Notes: a model not told the origin generated them from the letters alone. 64,000 bases of DNA from Pomacea canaliculata (GCF_003073045.1 NC_037592.1:11374007-11438006), one strand, 5' to 3'; counted from the stretch's first letter, positions 1 to 14,754 are shown. Program-made: numbers and translations.

Positions 1-3000
1 GTAATATAGCACAACTATCTTTTCTTGCCTGTGCTGATCGCTTGCCACCAGCCGCCCAGCATCTTCACTTCTAATTCGCGCAACCAAAGGGGACGTAAGC
101 CTGCGCACAATAGCGTAAAAGAACGGAAGGGGTGAAGGGGTGGAGCACGTGGGGGGCCGTGGACAGTTTGAAACTCTGGACTGAACGCTTTGCGTTTCTC
201 GCACGTTTCCAGGCTGGAAGTTTGCAGGCTAACCGCGCGAGATGCAGGAAACAAGTGTGGGTGACTGGCACTCTGACCACACACGGTGTTCAATACATCT
301 ACTTGTTCCAATGCCAGGCGGAGGCGGGTAGAGGGGGGAAGAGGGGGGAAGAGAACAGCTGTTACCCGCACGCACTTGTTGACACTGCGCTCCCCCCCAC
401 CCCCCACCTATTTATGATGGCCTTTTGAAAAGGTGGATAATTTTCAAGCTACAGGTTAGGCAAGATTCAGAGAAACAACAGATAAGACACCAAGGGTGTT
501 GGCAAATCCGACTAAGCAGGAGAGTGAAAAGGAAGGGGTAAGTGAAAGGAACAGAGGGGAGGATAAGACGATAGGAAAGGAGAATTCGCTCCTCAATCTA
601 AGATAGCTTTGAAAAACAACGGTGGAACAGCGCAGTAAGTTAAGGTCATCGATTGCGCTTATTCCCATGTGAGCGTGAATATGCGAGTGTGAGTGTGTGT
701 GCGCGCGCGTGGGATTGCACACTGGCGGAAGTGTGCGCGTGCCCGCAGCTCGTGGCCAAAAAAAGGGGGAAAAAAAGGTAAGAAGTCGCACGCCTCCGAA
801 CCTCTTCATGTTCCCGCGTGGGCAGACCGTTACTTGCTGCCTTCTGCTGGAGGCTCTCGAAGCCGCATATATTCATTCCACTGCAGGATAAGGGGGATGA
901 AGGTAGCTGAGGGTGACGGCAGAGCAGGAAGGTAGGAGTCCAGTGGCCAAATTATTGGCTTTCTTCTAGGGCAAGAAGGTTAAAAGTGAAGAAAAGCGTG
1001 TGTACAAGTAGTAGAAACAGAAAAAGAAACCACCTGCCCAGTGACGTAACTGCTACACTGGCCGTTAAACGTTTGCTGTTGGTTAAGTGAGCTACAATTT
1101 CTGCCTTACAAATTTTGAAAGACAACCGGCAGAAAAAGATGGAGGTGGGTGTGCGTGGAGGTAATAGCAAGGTTAATGTCAAAATGAAATAAATGATCCT
1201 CCGGTTAAACGCTGTAGTCGCAGAAAAGAGCGAAAACTGCCCCACGCCGAGGATCACACGCACTTCACAGGTAGGAGTAGAGGGCTAGAAGCCGAGAGAT
1301 TTATCCCCTCTAAATAACCCCAGTCGTGGAAAACCCACAGAGTTGGTTAGGCTGTGTGCGTGGTTGCTCGTGCCAATATACTTTCATAAGTGTATATTTA
1401 ATATCTCATGTGAACACTTATACAAGGCCACCCAGAATATCGTTCAGTGATAGGTCTGAGGGGCATATCATATTCTACATTATTCACTAGTGATAGGTTT
1501 TAACCTGCAAGGAATTCACACACTTCGCCCGCTTGTATTCAAAACACCCTGATTTATTTTCTTCTCTAAGGACAACGGCATAAGACCCTGGCATATTTTT
1601 CTCGTTGTATTAACGCCGTGGCAAGAGGAGAGAAAAACAAGCTCGGACTAAGAAAGGTGATTGTGTGTGCGGAGAAAGCGAGGGAAGGGGGAAGGCGTGT
1701 TGGAGGAAGTGTATTAAACACGAATCGCACCAACAGCATACAACACCCTGGACAAAACGTCGTCGGGTAGGTGGTGACATTTCTGCGACTCTGTCAAACA
1801 GGCAACCCAACAATAGTACCTGCCCAGCGTGACCCTGAGAGCAAAGGCCACACTACGAAAGATGAACTGCTCCTTCGCGTGCACGCGTGTTTTCAAAGTA
1901 TACTCGCGTGAGCACACCTATCATACAATGTCGCCTTTAAGTTTGTCGCTTACAGAAAAGGTACATCCTTCGCATTCCTGGTTGATATCTGATCTCGACG
2001 ATGGCTAAGACGGCTTTTAAAGAAATTCAGTCTTCTAAACACAGTTGAACCAGAGACCGATTTTTATTATAGCCAGGCGCCGATTTTATCGCGGGCGTAG
2101 TTCAGTTTTTTTTCCCCCTTATACCTGAATTTAGCAAGCTCTTTCTCTCACTCCCTCGGCGCGCACGCGAGCGCACACGCACACTTCTTAATCCTTCTGT
2201 ATACACACATGTCTTCGTCAGCCTGGAGTTTATCCGTTCTCGTTAACGTTTTATACTTTATTTACATATTATTCTCGGTATTTCCAGCCCTACCCCTCTC
2301 CCTTATTTAAAGTGACCAGGGTTAAATGTGTCAAATACTAACGAAGGCTCTTACTCCCTTCTGAACCCACTAAACTGTTCTAAACAAACGCTTGGAAGAC
2401 AAAGAGGGAGGGGGAGAGGCTAGGTCAGGTCGATACATACCCTGTTTACAGTTTTACAAGCACCAACATACACAGAAACTGAAGTTATTAAAGAAAATAA
2501 AAAAGGGCTCAATGATTACAAGAAGGAAACTGATAAGCATGGCTTAAAGCTGATCGATCGATTGAATGAATGATTAGTTTATTTAAGGGGCACTGCCCCA
2601 CAACACAAGAGAAAGACGCTCTCGTTTCAAGTACAGTTCAGGAGTATGTGACCAGAGTGATAATACTAAGTTTAATAATTCATTAAACACGGTGGTTTCA
2701 ATTTCAAATGCAAAAACAATAGTTCAGAAAAGGGGTGAGGCTGTCGACATGAATGTCTGTGTAAAAGCACACACGTCCAGCTGAAGACCGGTGGCGCGGC
2801 CAATGATTACTGGACTCCGACAGGCCGTCTCGACTTACAGTCTCATGGTGAAATCAACACAACCCCTTCTCCCCCTTGTCCACGGGGGCCAAACCCCTCT
2901 GGTTACATTCACACCCCATTCACCACCCACCCTATAAAGCTTTCCTCCCTCCTCTTGCTCAAGCAAGACACGCAGTGACCACAGACACCCCCCTATCCGC

Positions 3001-6000
3001 CTTTCTTTCTCTCCACCCCGTACGGTCGCTGTCGGGTGCGTGTCACAGAAACCCGACGCCAGCAGCAAGTTGTCGTTGTGGTCGTCCCCCAAACCGACTA
3101 GAAAAGAAAGGCAAGGAGGGGCTAAAATTATGTGCGTTCACACCCAGCGTGTGCAGAGGAGGGAAACAGAATCGATGAGCTTTCCACTGAAGAAAGATCC
3201 GTCAGTTTACACAAGGCATTCACATGCCAACAGATGCAGCACACCTTTCACGCCTGACTGCGTGGAATCCCTGGGTAGGTAACAAAAGGAAAAGAAGACT
3301 GGGGTCGAGTCACTGGCGACACCCAGATTAGATCACATAGCAGGAAAGTATTTCCTGTCGTTGTTCAGCAAAGTTGACAATGACGGCTTTTACAGCATGT
3401 TTAACAGGCGAGCCTCCCAATGTCCACAAAGGGATGAACTATTTATTTCAGCTCCCTCTTAGGGCTAAGTCGTCTCCACCCTTATATGGTCAAAATTTGT
3501 CTTCTATACAACGATGCCACTATGAATTACAGAACCAGTAATGACATAGAACTTGTCTTTGTGCCTTGAATGTATTCAAATTAAATTTAGACCTTCATTT
3601 GCTTGAACGAGCACAGGAAGAAAACAACTGATTTTTAGCTTGTATAAGTATGGGAAACAGACCAAAAACCGTTCCCTATCAACTTTTTGATTACTCACAA
3701 TTTTATGACAGCACTGAAAACAGCTGTTGTGCATCTTGTAGTTATTGGTAAAGAAAGAAACTAATTCTTTAAATCTCAGTTAACTTTCTTATCCCACTGT
3801 TACTGAAATGTACAACAGTACTGTATGTTTCCACTCCAATTTTTTTAAAGCTCCAATTGGAGCACGTAGACCTGTCCTTGAGCTTACAGACACAAGCTAT
3901 AAGTGTCGTTCACTCCTTCACTTTCAAAATTTGTTCACTATTCACCAAAACACATGACTACTATATTTGTATGCAGTTTTGAATTTCCCATTCTCAAAAC
4001 ATCTCAGCAACATCTAAAATCATCCCTCAGTAATATTTTCTTTTCCACTATTGGGCTATCCCCATAAAATGATGCCTCAACACTATATGGTCCTACTGAC
4101 AAAATTGGCAGTCAGTAAGAGACAGTCACATTGCCATTCCTTTTAATGCTAGCAAGAAATTTCTGCTAACCTGTTCAACAAAATATAAAATAACACTAAT
4201 TTATCAAACAATTTGAGAAAAGGTCATCTATCTCGTATAAACCTCAGTCTCTACTGCACAAGACAACAAATTCAGTACCTGAATATGTAGTCAAAATATT
4301 AAATGACCGTGCACCCTGGTGCTGAATCTTGTGCATAATTTACTTTCTCTGTGATGAAGATAATGCTGAATGTACATTTCTACGTTCAAAAGAGAGAGAT
4401 AAGGAGAAAGGTGGAAGGAAAGAGAAAGAGGGAAAAACTCAATAAGACAAAGGAAAATAAAGTTGCATCTAGTTCATCAGCAGACTGTAGTTAAAATTTA
4501 AAAAAAATAATTACAAAAGAAAACAAATTCTACCATTGGGAAATAAAAGGCATGTTACAATGGCTCTATTCTCCAGAGGAAATGGTACAGCGTAGACTGC
4601 ATTCCAGCAACCCAGAAGCATATAAATGGAATCATGCTAAGGTGCACTCGATGTCTGCATGTTGCATATGTGGCAACTAGGTTATACTCTTTCCCCAACC
4701 TCCCTTCATCACCCCTCTCTTTCTCTCTCTGCGCTTAAGTGCATGCAGTTTGCCTGGGCGCCTACCTTACTGTTGACTTGAACTGTGTGTGAATCGTTTG
4801 TGTCTGCTGTAAGGAAAGTTTTGCGTCTGCTGTAAGAAGAGTTACACACACCAAACACACTACGGGGCATCTTGTGTTGTTTTGATTATTTGCACAGTCT
4901 ATACAGGGTTTCTCTTACAACCAGTACAACACTGCCTGGCCATGTCTTGCAGGTTAGGTTGCCCACATTTTCTTTATAAAGAAACAATTTCATCCCTCTA
5001 CATTCACTCACCAACACAGCTACCTGAAAGAGGTACTTCAGAACCTGCATCTGTTCTTAAATAATCCACTGTATATAAACATTTTTTTACCATTTAATTA
5101 ATAAAATATAAAGGAAACAAATGGAAAACTGTGAAATAACCATTAAGACAAGGGTATATAATTGTTTGTAAGAATAATAATTATTCTTAATTATCTTAGA
5201 TCTCTAATTGTTGACAGAATTTATGAGTAAGGAAAAGTATTCATGGATTTCAATGATACTGTTGTGTGTGTGTACTCGCGCCCCCGCTGTAACTCACCTC
5301 TCCGCGGTACCTGGGCATTACAAATTCGAACGATTAATCCATTCCCATTGACCTTTTCTTTAGGGGGTCATCTCCCGCTTGATGCAGGCTGGCCTCTTTC
5401 CTTTACACACAGTACATCCAGCGTCACTGTCACCCTGCTTCTTTTAGGCTCGCGTTGCACCCAGTGCTCCTCTCTTACATCTTCACCTGATTCTTCTCAT
5501 TATCAACGCAGCCGACACACAAAGAGAAAGAGAAAGCAAGCGACCGACCTGTGTGTGTGTGTGGTGGAGGAGGGGGGGATACCCTCCACACTCTACACAC
5601 AGCTCCTTACACTTTTTCGCCTCTCCAACAACCCGAGCACTGCTACATAGCCGGCGCTGGACCATCAGGGCCTGACACATCAGGAAAGACACACACTCTG
5701 ATATCCATTCACAGATAGCGACGGCCTGGGGCCCAGCATAAAGCCGCCGGACTTGCCCTTGGAAAGGGAGACCAGTCCTGTCGTCTCGCCTCCATGTTTC
5801 TCGCACTTGCAAGCCGGCTTACACACATAGCGCCTGCGCTGCCACTCCAAGTTACCGTAGGCCTCAACTGAGGCTCCCGCAGACTTGAATGATTGCAGGC
5901 AAAAATCAACATGGCGGCGCGAGCCTGACGTCGGCCGATTCTTGTACGCAAGACTTTTACACCGACAAGGCAATAACCTCAAGGTGTTGGGCAGGAGGGA

Positions 6001-6480
6001 GGCTCGAGGGTAGGCAGGCCGCTTGCCTTCTTAACTTCCCCTCCCTTCCCCTTCTTGTGTGCTTCTAAACACAAAACCTCTTCTCTTCGGCAACTTCGTT
6101 TACGACTCACATGTACGCGCACACAGCGATGGGCTTCGCTCGCTCTTTTTCGCCTGCTCAACTTACTATACATGCGTCCAGGCAAGGCGGGGAATTATTC
6201 CTCTCTCTCTTGATCCCTCAGAGTATGGGTACAATCCTAGAAAGTTAGTACCAGATCATGTTTTTGTCTGTAACAAAAATCCCCCCAATCTCTTCCCCCA
6301 ACCACCCCAACTGCAAAGACAAATGTGCCACATGAATCCTACAGTGCTAGGAATAGTTCATATCGGCACCCTCCAACCCCTCCCTGTGTAGAGACAGAAA
6401 TGAGTCGCCCGCCAGCTCCTCAACTGGGAGGGCGGTATTGTGGATGCATCCAAAGCGTGAAGTGCTGTACAAAAGACTGT
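1..6480. other. Intergenic; CpG-rich and low-complexity blocks, no supported gene
   Basis: No reading frame here resembles a known family or shows matched splice sites. CpG-rich blocks (about 1-400, 650-900, 2750-3150, 5250-6200) contain long frames on both strands, but these are purine-, pyrimidine- or Thr/Ser/Arg-rich and look like unconstrained GC-rich DNA. A (GT)n/(CG)n run sits near 694-712. The blocks may be 5' UTR or promoter DNA of an unseen gene. Between them the DNA is AT-rich and featureless to my reading. Confidence 0.5.
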
Positions 6481-6490
6481 GAACACGGCA

Positions 6491-6522
6491 TATAAAGGGT
6501 GCGGGAACTGACCGAAGGGTCA
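6491..6522 (+). promoter_or_regulatory. Candidate TATA-initiator core promoter
   Basis: TATAAAG at 6491-6497 is followed by TCATCC, whose A (6522) lies 31 bases downstream. That is the usual spacing of a TATA box to an initiator-type start in animals. It sits at the downstream edge of the CpG-rich stretch. I could not find an exon downstream on the + strand, so the transcript, if any, is unknown. A TATAAA at 2933 has a poorer initiator context. Confidence 0.3.
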
Positions 6523-6529
6523 TCCCCTG

Positions 6530-9500
6530 CACAAACTCGGCTCAGACCCTAGCCAACAACCATCATCTCTGAGCTTAGTACATTTTTCAAGCTCAAGTAC
6601 TATTAATTGTAGAACTGTTTGGTTCTCTCCGTTGATTTACTCCAGCAAGTTTTCCAGCAAACTAAAGGGTCTTCAATGGTGACAATATGGAAAACAGTGT
6701 TAACTATAAATTTAAAACATCTCATTTACACTCAATATAACAAGCAATGCAAACTGCTTCAGAGTAATTCAAAATGCATGCATGAAACAGCACTTTTAGA
6801 TGATTAAGCATCATTCCAAAAAAAAAAACCCCAAAAAAACATGGAACTGTTTTGTGACTAAACAGCAGACAAAATTTAAAACCTGGAGGAAACACCTGAA
6901 CCACGTCCAATAAACCAACTTCTCCACAATAAATGAGATGCTGCAAGCACCAATATCAATTGCAATGTACAGATCTTTAAATGTGCTTAGTAACATTAAT
7001 AAAAAAAATGAAAACCTATATACTATGTCTTTGTTCATTGGAATTATTGATGCTATCACTAAAACATTAAAAAATATTTATTCTGCATAAATTAAGTCTA
7101 CAAGCTGTAAATGACAAGTCTTAAATTTTTTTTCAACAAATTATAATCTGATTCTAGAGACTGAGCAGAGTAAAATGGGGGACTGGTGCTATATATTTAG
7201 GTCCATTAACTGAGTTTCTAGCTCTATGACAGTAAATGTATTTGGACTTTCTGAAAAGAATCAAGATGATTCTTAAATTACTTAGATGAAAATTTAAATA
7301 GTAGATAATATGCACTGTTCACTGGCTACCCTACAACAGTTGTGAGTAAACATTAATCTGTCTTGAAGTGTTTCATAAAAAAAAAATCAAGATGTCTAAT
7401 GATCCCCTTCTATCATTCCCATGTTGCTGATATTATGAAAAAATTTTTTATCACTGGATATGACTATCCTTTTGTCCTTGCACTTTAAATATACTTTTAA
7501 ATAATTTCATCGTTCAGAATATGACAGTTCGAATATTCTAAAAAAAAAAATATTTTGACAAACTGCTTTTATCTAAAAGTTATCAAATTTTAATTATTAA
7601 AAGTTAGAACAGAATACTTACACAAAAAGAAAAATCAATGTTAGAGTGCATTTAGTAAAAAATAAAATAAAATAAAAGACAGATGGAAGTGGGTAGGAGT
7701 AAAGCAACTATTATATAACACAACAAATATCATGTATTCTCCATCCTTGTTCACTCATTGCTCCCTGATTTCTCTTTGTGTCTTCTATGTCTTTTATTAC
7801 TTGCTTGCATAGTTGTTACTCCTTCCATCCTTCATATTCTGTCCACATCTCCTACTCATCTTAAGTGCTGAGAACATGCTCCATTTTGTGTGCATACATA
7901 TGCACATGTCTTTCATTATTACTATTATTCAAATAAGAATGAACAAAAATCATTTGCATATACAGCCGGAAACTGCAACCCCAAAGAGACATACTGCCAA
8001 CTTTTTCCCTCCTGACCGTTCCATGCATGCAATCATTGTTACAGTTTTTTGATCCAACCTACTTCCACCAACCACTGAAAAAGATGGACTAAGGCTTTAT
8101 GCACTTCACTCAACAATCTAAAGCATACCAGTCATGCATAACCTTGCCTAACAATTTTTATCAGTAATTATCATAAAGGTATTTTAATCTAAAAATTAAA
8201 AAAAAAAGTATAAGAAACTCAAGTCAAGGTTTTATTTACAATGGTAATATTTTTGTTTCACTGTTTATCATTTTTAAGTATAACTTATCAATAAATCAAA
8301 ATAAAACCTGACAGTACAAGCCCAAGATCACGTAAATAATGGTGGCTTGAAATACATGATCTGTGGACCTTACTTTCTTAAAAAGTCATCAATGTAAAAT
8401 TGTAGGGTATGGTCTGGTACACATGATTAATAGCATCATTGCTCAGACGTAAATCTGGTTTTGAACACCTTTTGTTCCTTTAAAATGCCAGTTATGCATA
8501 AAGGATAAAGCTTCATCAAGTGTTCTCTTAGTAGCCTGAAACTTCAAAAAGCCAGGGTAAAGTGGGTGTAAATGATAGATTTGGACATTCTGAATCATGT
8601 CCCACCGAAATTTTGTGTTGCAAATCAAGTCAGTTTATGAAGGCTGCCATGTCTGCATACTCTGTCATGAAAGAAAATAAACTGACTATAATGCATGAAG
8701 TAGGTAGACCCACCAAACAAGAAAAGTATCAAGTGAAGGGCAGTTTTGAGGGAACTTATTTGACAAGAAAAGTGTCAATGCTGTGACTAAGTTTTACTGA
8801 CTGACCAGCCTGACCTTGTAGTTTGCAATCTGCAGAAACACATAGCTTGTAAGGAGGATGTATACAGCCCTGGCTGTCCTATCTTTGAAAAAGAATGCTT
8901 GTGGAGCACTGTTCATTTGTGTGCGAGGATATGTAAAAATTCTACTGCCAGTACAACTGCTCTTAATGCAAGTGACACCAAGGAAAGTTCATTCACTTCT
9001 TCAATAGCATTCTTCTAATTTTCACACACAGAAATCACTGGGCTAACAATTTCTTCCAATAACAACTGCAATATTGAAACATGTAGTAGCTACATTGACA
9101 GTATGTGAAACGGTTTGTGACATTATCCTCTCACACTAGCAATCTCCAATTTTTTCAACTGTGCTTTTGTTCGAAATTTCACTGCATAATCCCCAAATCA
9201 AAGGTGCCAGCATTTTGCGACCATCCCCAATCCCAATCAGGAGACTTGACAGCTCTTGTGCAGGATAGATGGTGACAGTCTACATGACAACACAACTTGG
9301 TGACCTACTTAAACAACCTCAGACCTGTGTTTGAAATGTGACTGTAAATAAGTGATCATTTTCCAACCAGAAATTTTGATTGGATACTATCTGAAAGCCA
9401 TAATCTATTATTAGAGCCCAACATTCCATTTCCCTTGTGTTTCCCTTTAAGTTAGGGACCAGACTGCACAATATACCCAAATGCTTGTGCAAATACTCAG

Positions 9501-12500
9501 TCATGCAGGCACTCTAACCTTCAGAATATGTACGCTGTCAACTTTATAAACTATCTTCACTTCAAAAAGAATCCTACCGTTGTTAGAAGAATAATTCAGA
9601 CTATAAATTATAAGTGTATGATTAATGTATGTTGACACAAAATACCCTTCTCCAAAGTTGTGAATTCTTATAGGCCTACAAAAGAGACACCAATACATCT
9701 ATCAGCATTGTAAATGTAAATATAACATGTTTTACTAACCACATTGTCTTTGACCGATGCAGATGATTTTCTTGTCTTGCTATAGTCATGGGCAAACAAT
9801 GAATTTTGCACTATGTGTATCCATCTTGATATGTTTCTGAAATGTAAACACAACAACAGCTAGAAATTCAATCATTTCATATACTAACAAACGACAGCTA
9901 ATTTTTAAATCTTGCAGAAGGTAATTGGTAATAATAATTAAATGAAACAGAACAGAATGCTTTTTGAAATTTTTGTCTCAATCTTCCAGTATTTTCAAAC
10001 CTTCATGGTAAATCAATTACTGAAATGTTTTAACAAGAATGCTTATATTGAATTTATAACTAAAAAAGAAGAGAAACATAAAACTTCATTTGTATATTTT
10101 TATAATTTTATTTATATATCTCTGACAAAAATGTGCATTCCAGCCCACACTAAAAAAATTTTTATTTCAATATACAAGTTAATGCATTACAGAAAATATA
10201 AATCTAAATGATACTTAGCACCTGTGACTAATACATAGTTGTTCATGTGATACACACACACATTGTAAACATCAAGTGACCCACTATGAAGGTGGTAAAC
10301 AGGTTAGAAATCTGCTCCATATAAGGTAAAGGGTGAACACATTCAGCAAAGGTGTAGTTTTAATACACACAAATTTTATACAGATAGACAAAAAAATAGC
10401 TGAAAAAATATTTTTGTTTTTTATTTAAAGTGACCACTAAACTCCTTAAAATTATAATAGCCCGAAAGCAGACAGCTGTTTGCAATACTCAAATGAACAG
10501 ACAGCTGGGGTGAGCAGGGGCAGGTCAATGGGATGCAACAATGTGTATATGTGTATGTGTGTGCATGTGAGATATGGGGGTGGGGGGATGAACTACTAGA
10601 ATGCAAAGACACTAAATTAATCTAATGACCACTTCAAAAGAACCTAGACTTATTCTTATGACTGCTTACCTACGACTGCTTGACACAGAAGTATACAGAT
10701 AAAAACCCGATGTAATACTCCTATGCATGGAACTGAAACTCATCATTACCAATACCACCACAGTGAAAAAAGATATGTCAGTGGACACTCCATTTGTAAT
10801 CGTGGCAAGTCATATGAATACAAAAATCAAGACACCTTATAGCTGAGCATACATAACTGTTGCAAGTATTAACCCTTCACTGAACACCTGGCAAAGAAAA
10901 TACAGACAAAGAACGACCATACAGGAGTAATATGACAATACATTGAGCAAAGTGGGCATGACTGAATGTGTGTACGCGTCTGTGTGGTTATTTTACCTAT
11001 GAATATTACTAATACACATGAAATTAAATTATTCCCATGGCAGAAAAGTTGTGAGGCCAAACACGTGAGAGATCTATTAGCACTAAAAACATACGCAGCA
11101 CCTCTTTGTCAACGCCGCATGGATAACTAGACGATATGATATTGTCAAGGGGCTTAATCACATCTACAGCTGAAAGAGTATGACCCCCGTCTTCCACTTG
11201 ATGTCTGCTTATGGCCCTTTCGTGTGTAGTAACACCGTCAACGGCCCTCGTTAGTCTTTCGCGCACCTTTCCTACCCCTGCTCTTCCCCCATCCAAATCC
11301 CGTTCGCGCTCACTGGCCGATTTCTGCATTCAACATTTATTAAATTTTACGAATTGAAAGCAGGCAGTATCAGTGTCATTTAACTGAAACTTTCCCTCGA
11401 TTTCTGCTTTTTAAAAAAAAATCCACAACATAATACTATAGCAAATATTCCCGACACGATATAGCTATGTGCCCGAAAAAAGTACTCCCCTCCATAGGTC
11501 TTCAAATATTTAGCACCAACGCATAAATGTGGGCTGTTGATAAATAGGTGACAACACGGCGCTAAATAGCTTTTAAAAAAGCAATAAAGCAGTAAAAGTA
11601 AAACAAAAATTTAGCAATAAAATTACAAATATTTGAGCAATTCTAGTTTTTAAAAAGTGTTTGGTTGTCCAGACAGGAACTTGAAATGACCACTTTTGGA
11701 TAGTTCAAGGAATGTAGAATTCACTCATAATCATACACATGCACCTGGCGCCATGCACGTATCACACACAACACACACAGAGCGCTCAGTAGAGGTCGCC
11801 ACTGTTTGATGAACGTTCAAAGCCTGGGACATCAAAGTCGACCTCAACTACACAAAATTCATCACCGTCAATACTAAAGGCAGACCCCAGAATACTGCTA
11901 ATTAAATCTCATGACCCCACTTACTGCAAACTAATGTTGAGAATACAGTCTCACTTGCTATGATCAAATTCGCTCATTTCTAAATGTTTCATAAAGGTTT
12001 TCAAAAACTGCAATCACATGATCACTCGTGAGAATCTGTAATCTTCTTCATGTAAACTGCTGTTGTATGCAGTCTGTATTTTCTAAATAATCCTATACAA
12101 AAGTAATCCTAAAACTAGTGGTTACATTTTTTATTATCTCTTCTCAAAAGGATCAAGCTAACAAGACAAATAAACACACATATTCGGATCATTAGATCTT
12201 CAAAGTATGCCTTGCACATTCAAGTGCACGAGGTCAAAGTGTACTAGATTATCTGTATGTAAACTGTTATCTCTGCTGACCGATATAAAATATTAACATA
12301 CCCGTTACATTTTTGTTATTATTAAACCCATCATTCAACTCAGGTCAAAAGAATGCTTTGTGTAATAATTATGGGTAATGATGAATATACTTATTTTTAA
12401 TCATTTCCGTAGTTAATCTAAACAAAAATAAACAAAATCTGCATACTGACTTTATACGGTGTGCTGTGTAAGCGACGAATATTTCCTGCACAACCGAAAG

Positions 12501-14140
12501 TACAGTAGTTGGTGGGAGGGGGGAGTAAGAAGCAACTGATACAAGACTTTTTGACTCCTACAACCACTTGTACACCAATACCGCAGCAAATCTGGAGCAA
12601 CTGAAAAGGCCAGGATCAAGATTAATTACCTGTTCAACTGTATAGCACTTTCCCCTAACACTCGTATTAATTGACTGTATTCCTTGCAATGTAAAAGCTC
12701 CCATGGCTGCCATCACGATTGTGTTATAGACCTCAATTCACAGCGCCTCACAGTAGCGGGCACAAGTGGAGAGGGCGCGAGTACAGCACGAAGAAAGAAG
12801 TTGAAGGGGTGCAAGAGTTTGTTGGGGAGCGTCAGCTACGCGCCGAGGAAATGACCGAGAGAAAAAGAGAGAGAGAGGAGCGTGCGGTGGGTGCTGATGG
12901 GGAAGGGAAGGATGAGGGGGGGAGGAACGCAGGAGGGAGAGCTATCAGTCAGGTCTGGGTGAAGGTGATTATAAATATTGTATGGTGCACACGAGGAGAT
13001 TTGGGTCACACTCTCCCTCGCACCCACCCCCACCACCCGACCTACCCCTCCTTACTAGTCAGTGACATACCTCAACTGCTATCAGTACCGGCTAATCCAA
13101 GCCCACGCCACCGCTCCGGCACTGCCTGCGTGCGGGGCTCGCCGCCGATTTAGTTCTACACGTAGCCAGTCACTCGTACAAAAGGGCTGCTGTGTGTGTT
13201 GATTTCAACCCCGCCGTGCTCTCTCTCTCCTCTCGCCCACCCCACCACCCCTCCGCCAGTTTCTCACTCGTACACCTTCCCCCTGATCTCTGATCCTCCT
13301 TTTACGCCCGTCTCGCTTCTGCTTTGTAGCTAACTTTAAAAGGCACGAAAATAGGTACACAAATCGGGCTGCCTGCAGGACAGTCGCCACTGCCATTGGA
13401 CGCCCAAACAAATCGCTCAAACTTTTTTGTAGGGCAGGTGTCAAATATGATTATTTCTTAATTATTGCAAACTCCGACATGACCTGGGTATAAAATATGT
13501 AACTTGGGCTGTGTGTGTATGAATGAGAGAAAGAGATGAGTGTTTTGAGTACATTGATGTTGCATGATTTTTTCATAAAATAAGGATAATGATCGTCACC
13601 AGCTAAAATATCCCACGCAAATATTTCAATTAAGTTGATAAGCTATAATTTCCTATTTAAAAAAACGACGTGTACTACATATTAGTTCAGTTACAAACAC
13701 CTTCCTATTACAGGAAGTCAGTCTACTGAGGTTTTACTCAAAAGTACACACCTTTGTGTGAATGTGTGTGTGGAGAGGGGCGGGGTGGAGAATTAGTGTT
13801 TAACGCCGAGCCAGGAACTAAGGTTCTATCACGGCAAGTGGAGAGGGGAGGTGAGAGCTCTGGATAATGGGCAAGAGTTGGTGACAACTGACACTAACCA
13901 ATTACATAATTTTCCGCTAAACAGAAGAAAATATACTCAGAACACTAGGTACTCGGGTTTAGTATGTATCCAAGTAGAATCACGCAAGCATGAATGTAGG
14001 AAAGAAAACAAAGTCTTCACAGTAAGAAAATGCATCTTAACTATATCAACCTACATTATAAAACGCGTAGCTCTTCACACTTTCGGCAGGAAAGCACGGA
14101 TTAAAAGGTCAGGTAACGGTTAAAGGGTCCGTGACTAAAA
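6530..14140. other. Intergenic AT-rich DNA, nothing recognised
   Basis: AT-rich sequence with homopolymer runs and a TG-rich patch near 10545-10570. Two GC-richer blocks (11030-11330 and 12720-13450) hold open frames on both strands without recognisable domains or codon pattern. No gene, RNA or complete mobile element was recognised. Confidence 0.5.
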
Positions 14141-14142
14141 GA

Positions 14143-14340
14143 GGCGATGAACTATACGTGGCTCACCTTGTCTATGCCACAGAAATCGGAACAAACCCAA
14201 CCACCCTCCTCATCTCGTCGCCTTTTACTTTCCCTGATAAATCTGTTATTCGGTGGGTAGTCAAAGCCTCACCCAAGCCTTGAACCACTGACCTTAGGCT
14301 CCGATTCTGTTCTCGCTGACCAACGAGTTATGTCGTTTTG
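14143..14340 (-). mobile_element. tRNA-derived SINE (copy 1)
   Basis: Read on the minus strand, the unit begins with a tRNA-like head: a box A-like TAACTCGTTGGTCAGCGAG and, about 40 bases on, a box B-like GGTTCAAGGC. The body contains GATTTATCAGGGAAAGTAAA, which recurs with small changes in the copy at about 37.76-37.94 kb. Two diverged copies sharing head position and body core support a SINE family. The exact 3' end is uncertain. Confidence 0.55.
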
Positions 14341-14754
14341 TCCCAAGAATGGGTTATTGTTGTTAAGGATTTATCTCATTGACTTGCACAAACATAATTC
14401 TTACTTGTTTGGGGGAGCCTATCAGGATTCCTGGTTGAAAACAGGAAGGAGTGGATGGGCGAGAAACAAGGAAGGAAAATATATTTAAAAGACAACTGCA
14501 GTTTGACCTAGACACCGAACTCGCACGTGTTTAAGACCTACTATTTTTACACTGTAAAAATTACAGCCTTTATCTTGCATTTCAAGATAAGTTCAGTAAC
14601 ATTTTAAGCGTGTGGGTGTAGCCTGACCATCAGAGAGGCATACCTGTCTGCTCCACATATTTTGAAACTGCTATTTTTGGACAAATAAGCATCAAAAGAA
14701 ATGACTGGATATCAGATGAGAAACCGTAGTTCAGTCCACCTGTCCTAGCCAACA

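Noticed and set aside
15-1263. Long open frames on both strands in the first 1.3 kb
   Set aside because: They follow GC- and purine-rich low-complexity DNA, show repetitive composition and no domain or splice logic.
5483-5982. Overlapping minus-strand frames rich in Arg, Cys and Gly, and an ATGGCGGCG on the + strand
   Set aside because: The ATG frame closes after five codons, and the minus frames match no family; a CpG-rich block explains their openness.
11024-11329. 101-codon minus-strand frame in a GC-richer block
   Set aside because: It reads reasonably well but has no recognisable domain and no supported splice partner, so I left it out of the gene list.
12719-13153. 144-codon + strand frame rich in Glu, Arg and Gly
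   Set aside because: Low-complexity purine-rich DNA; composition explains the open frame.
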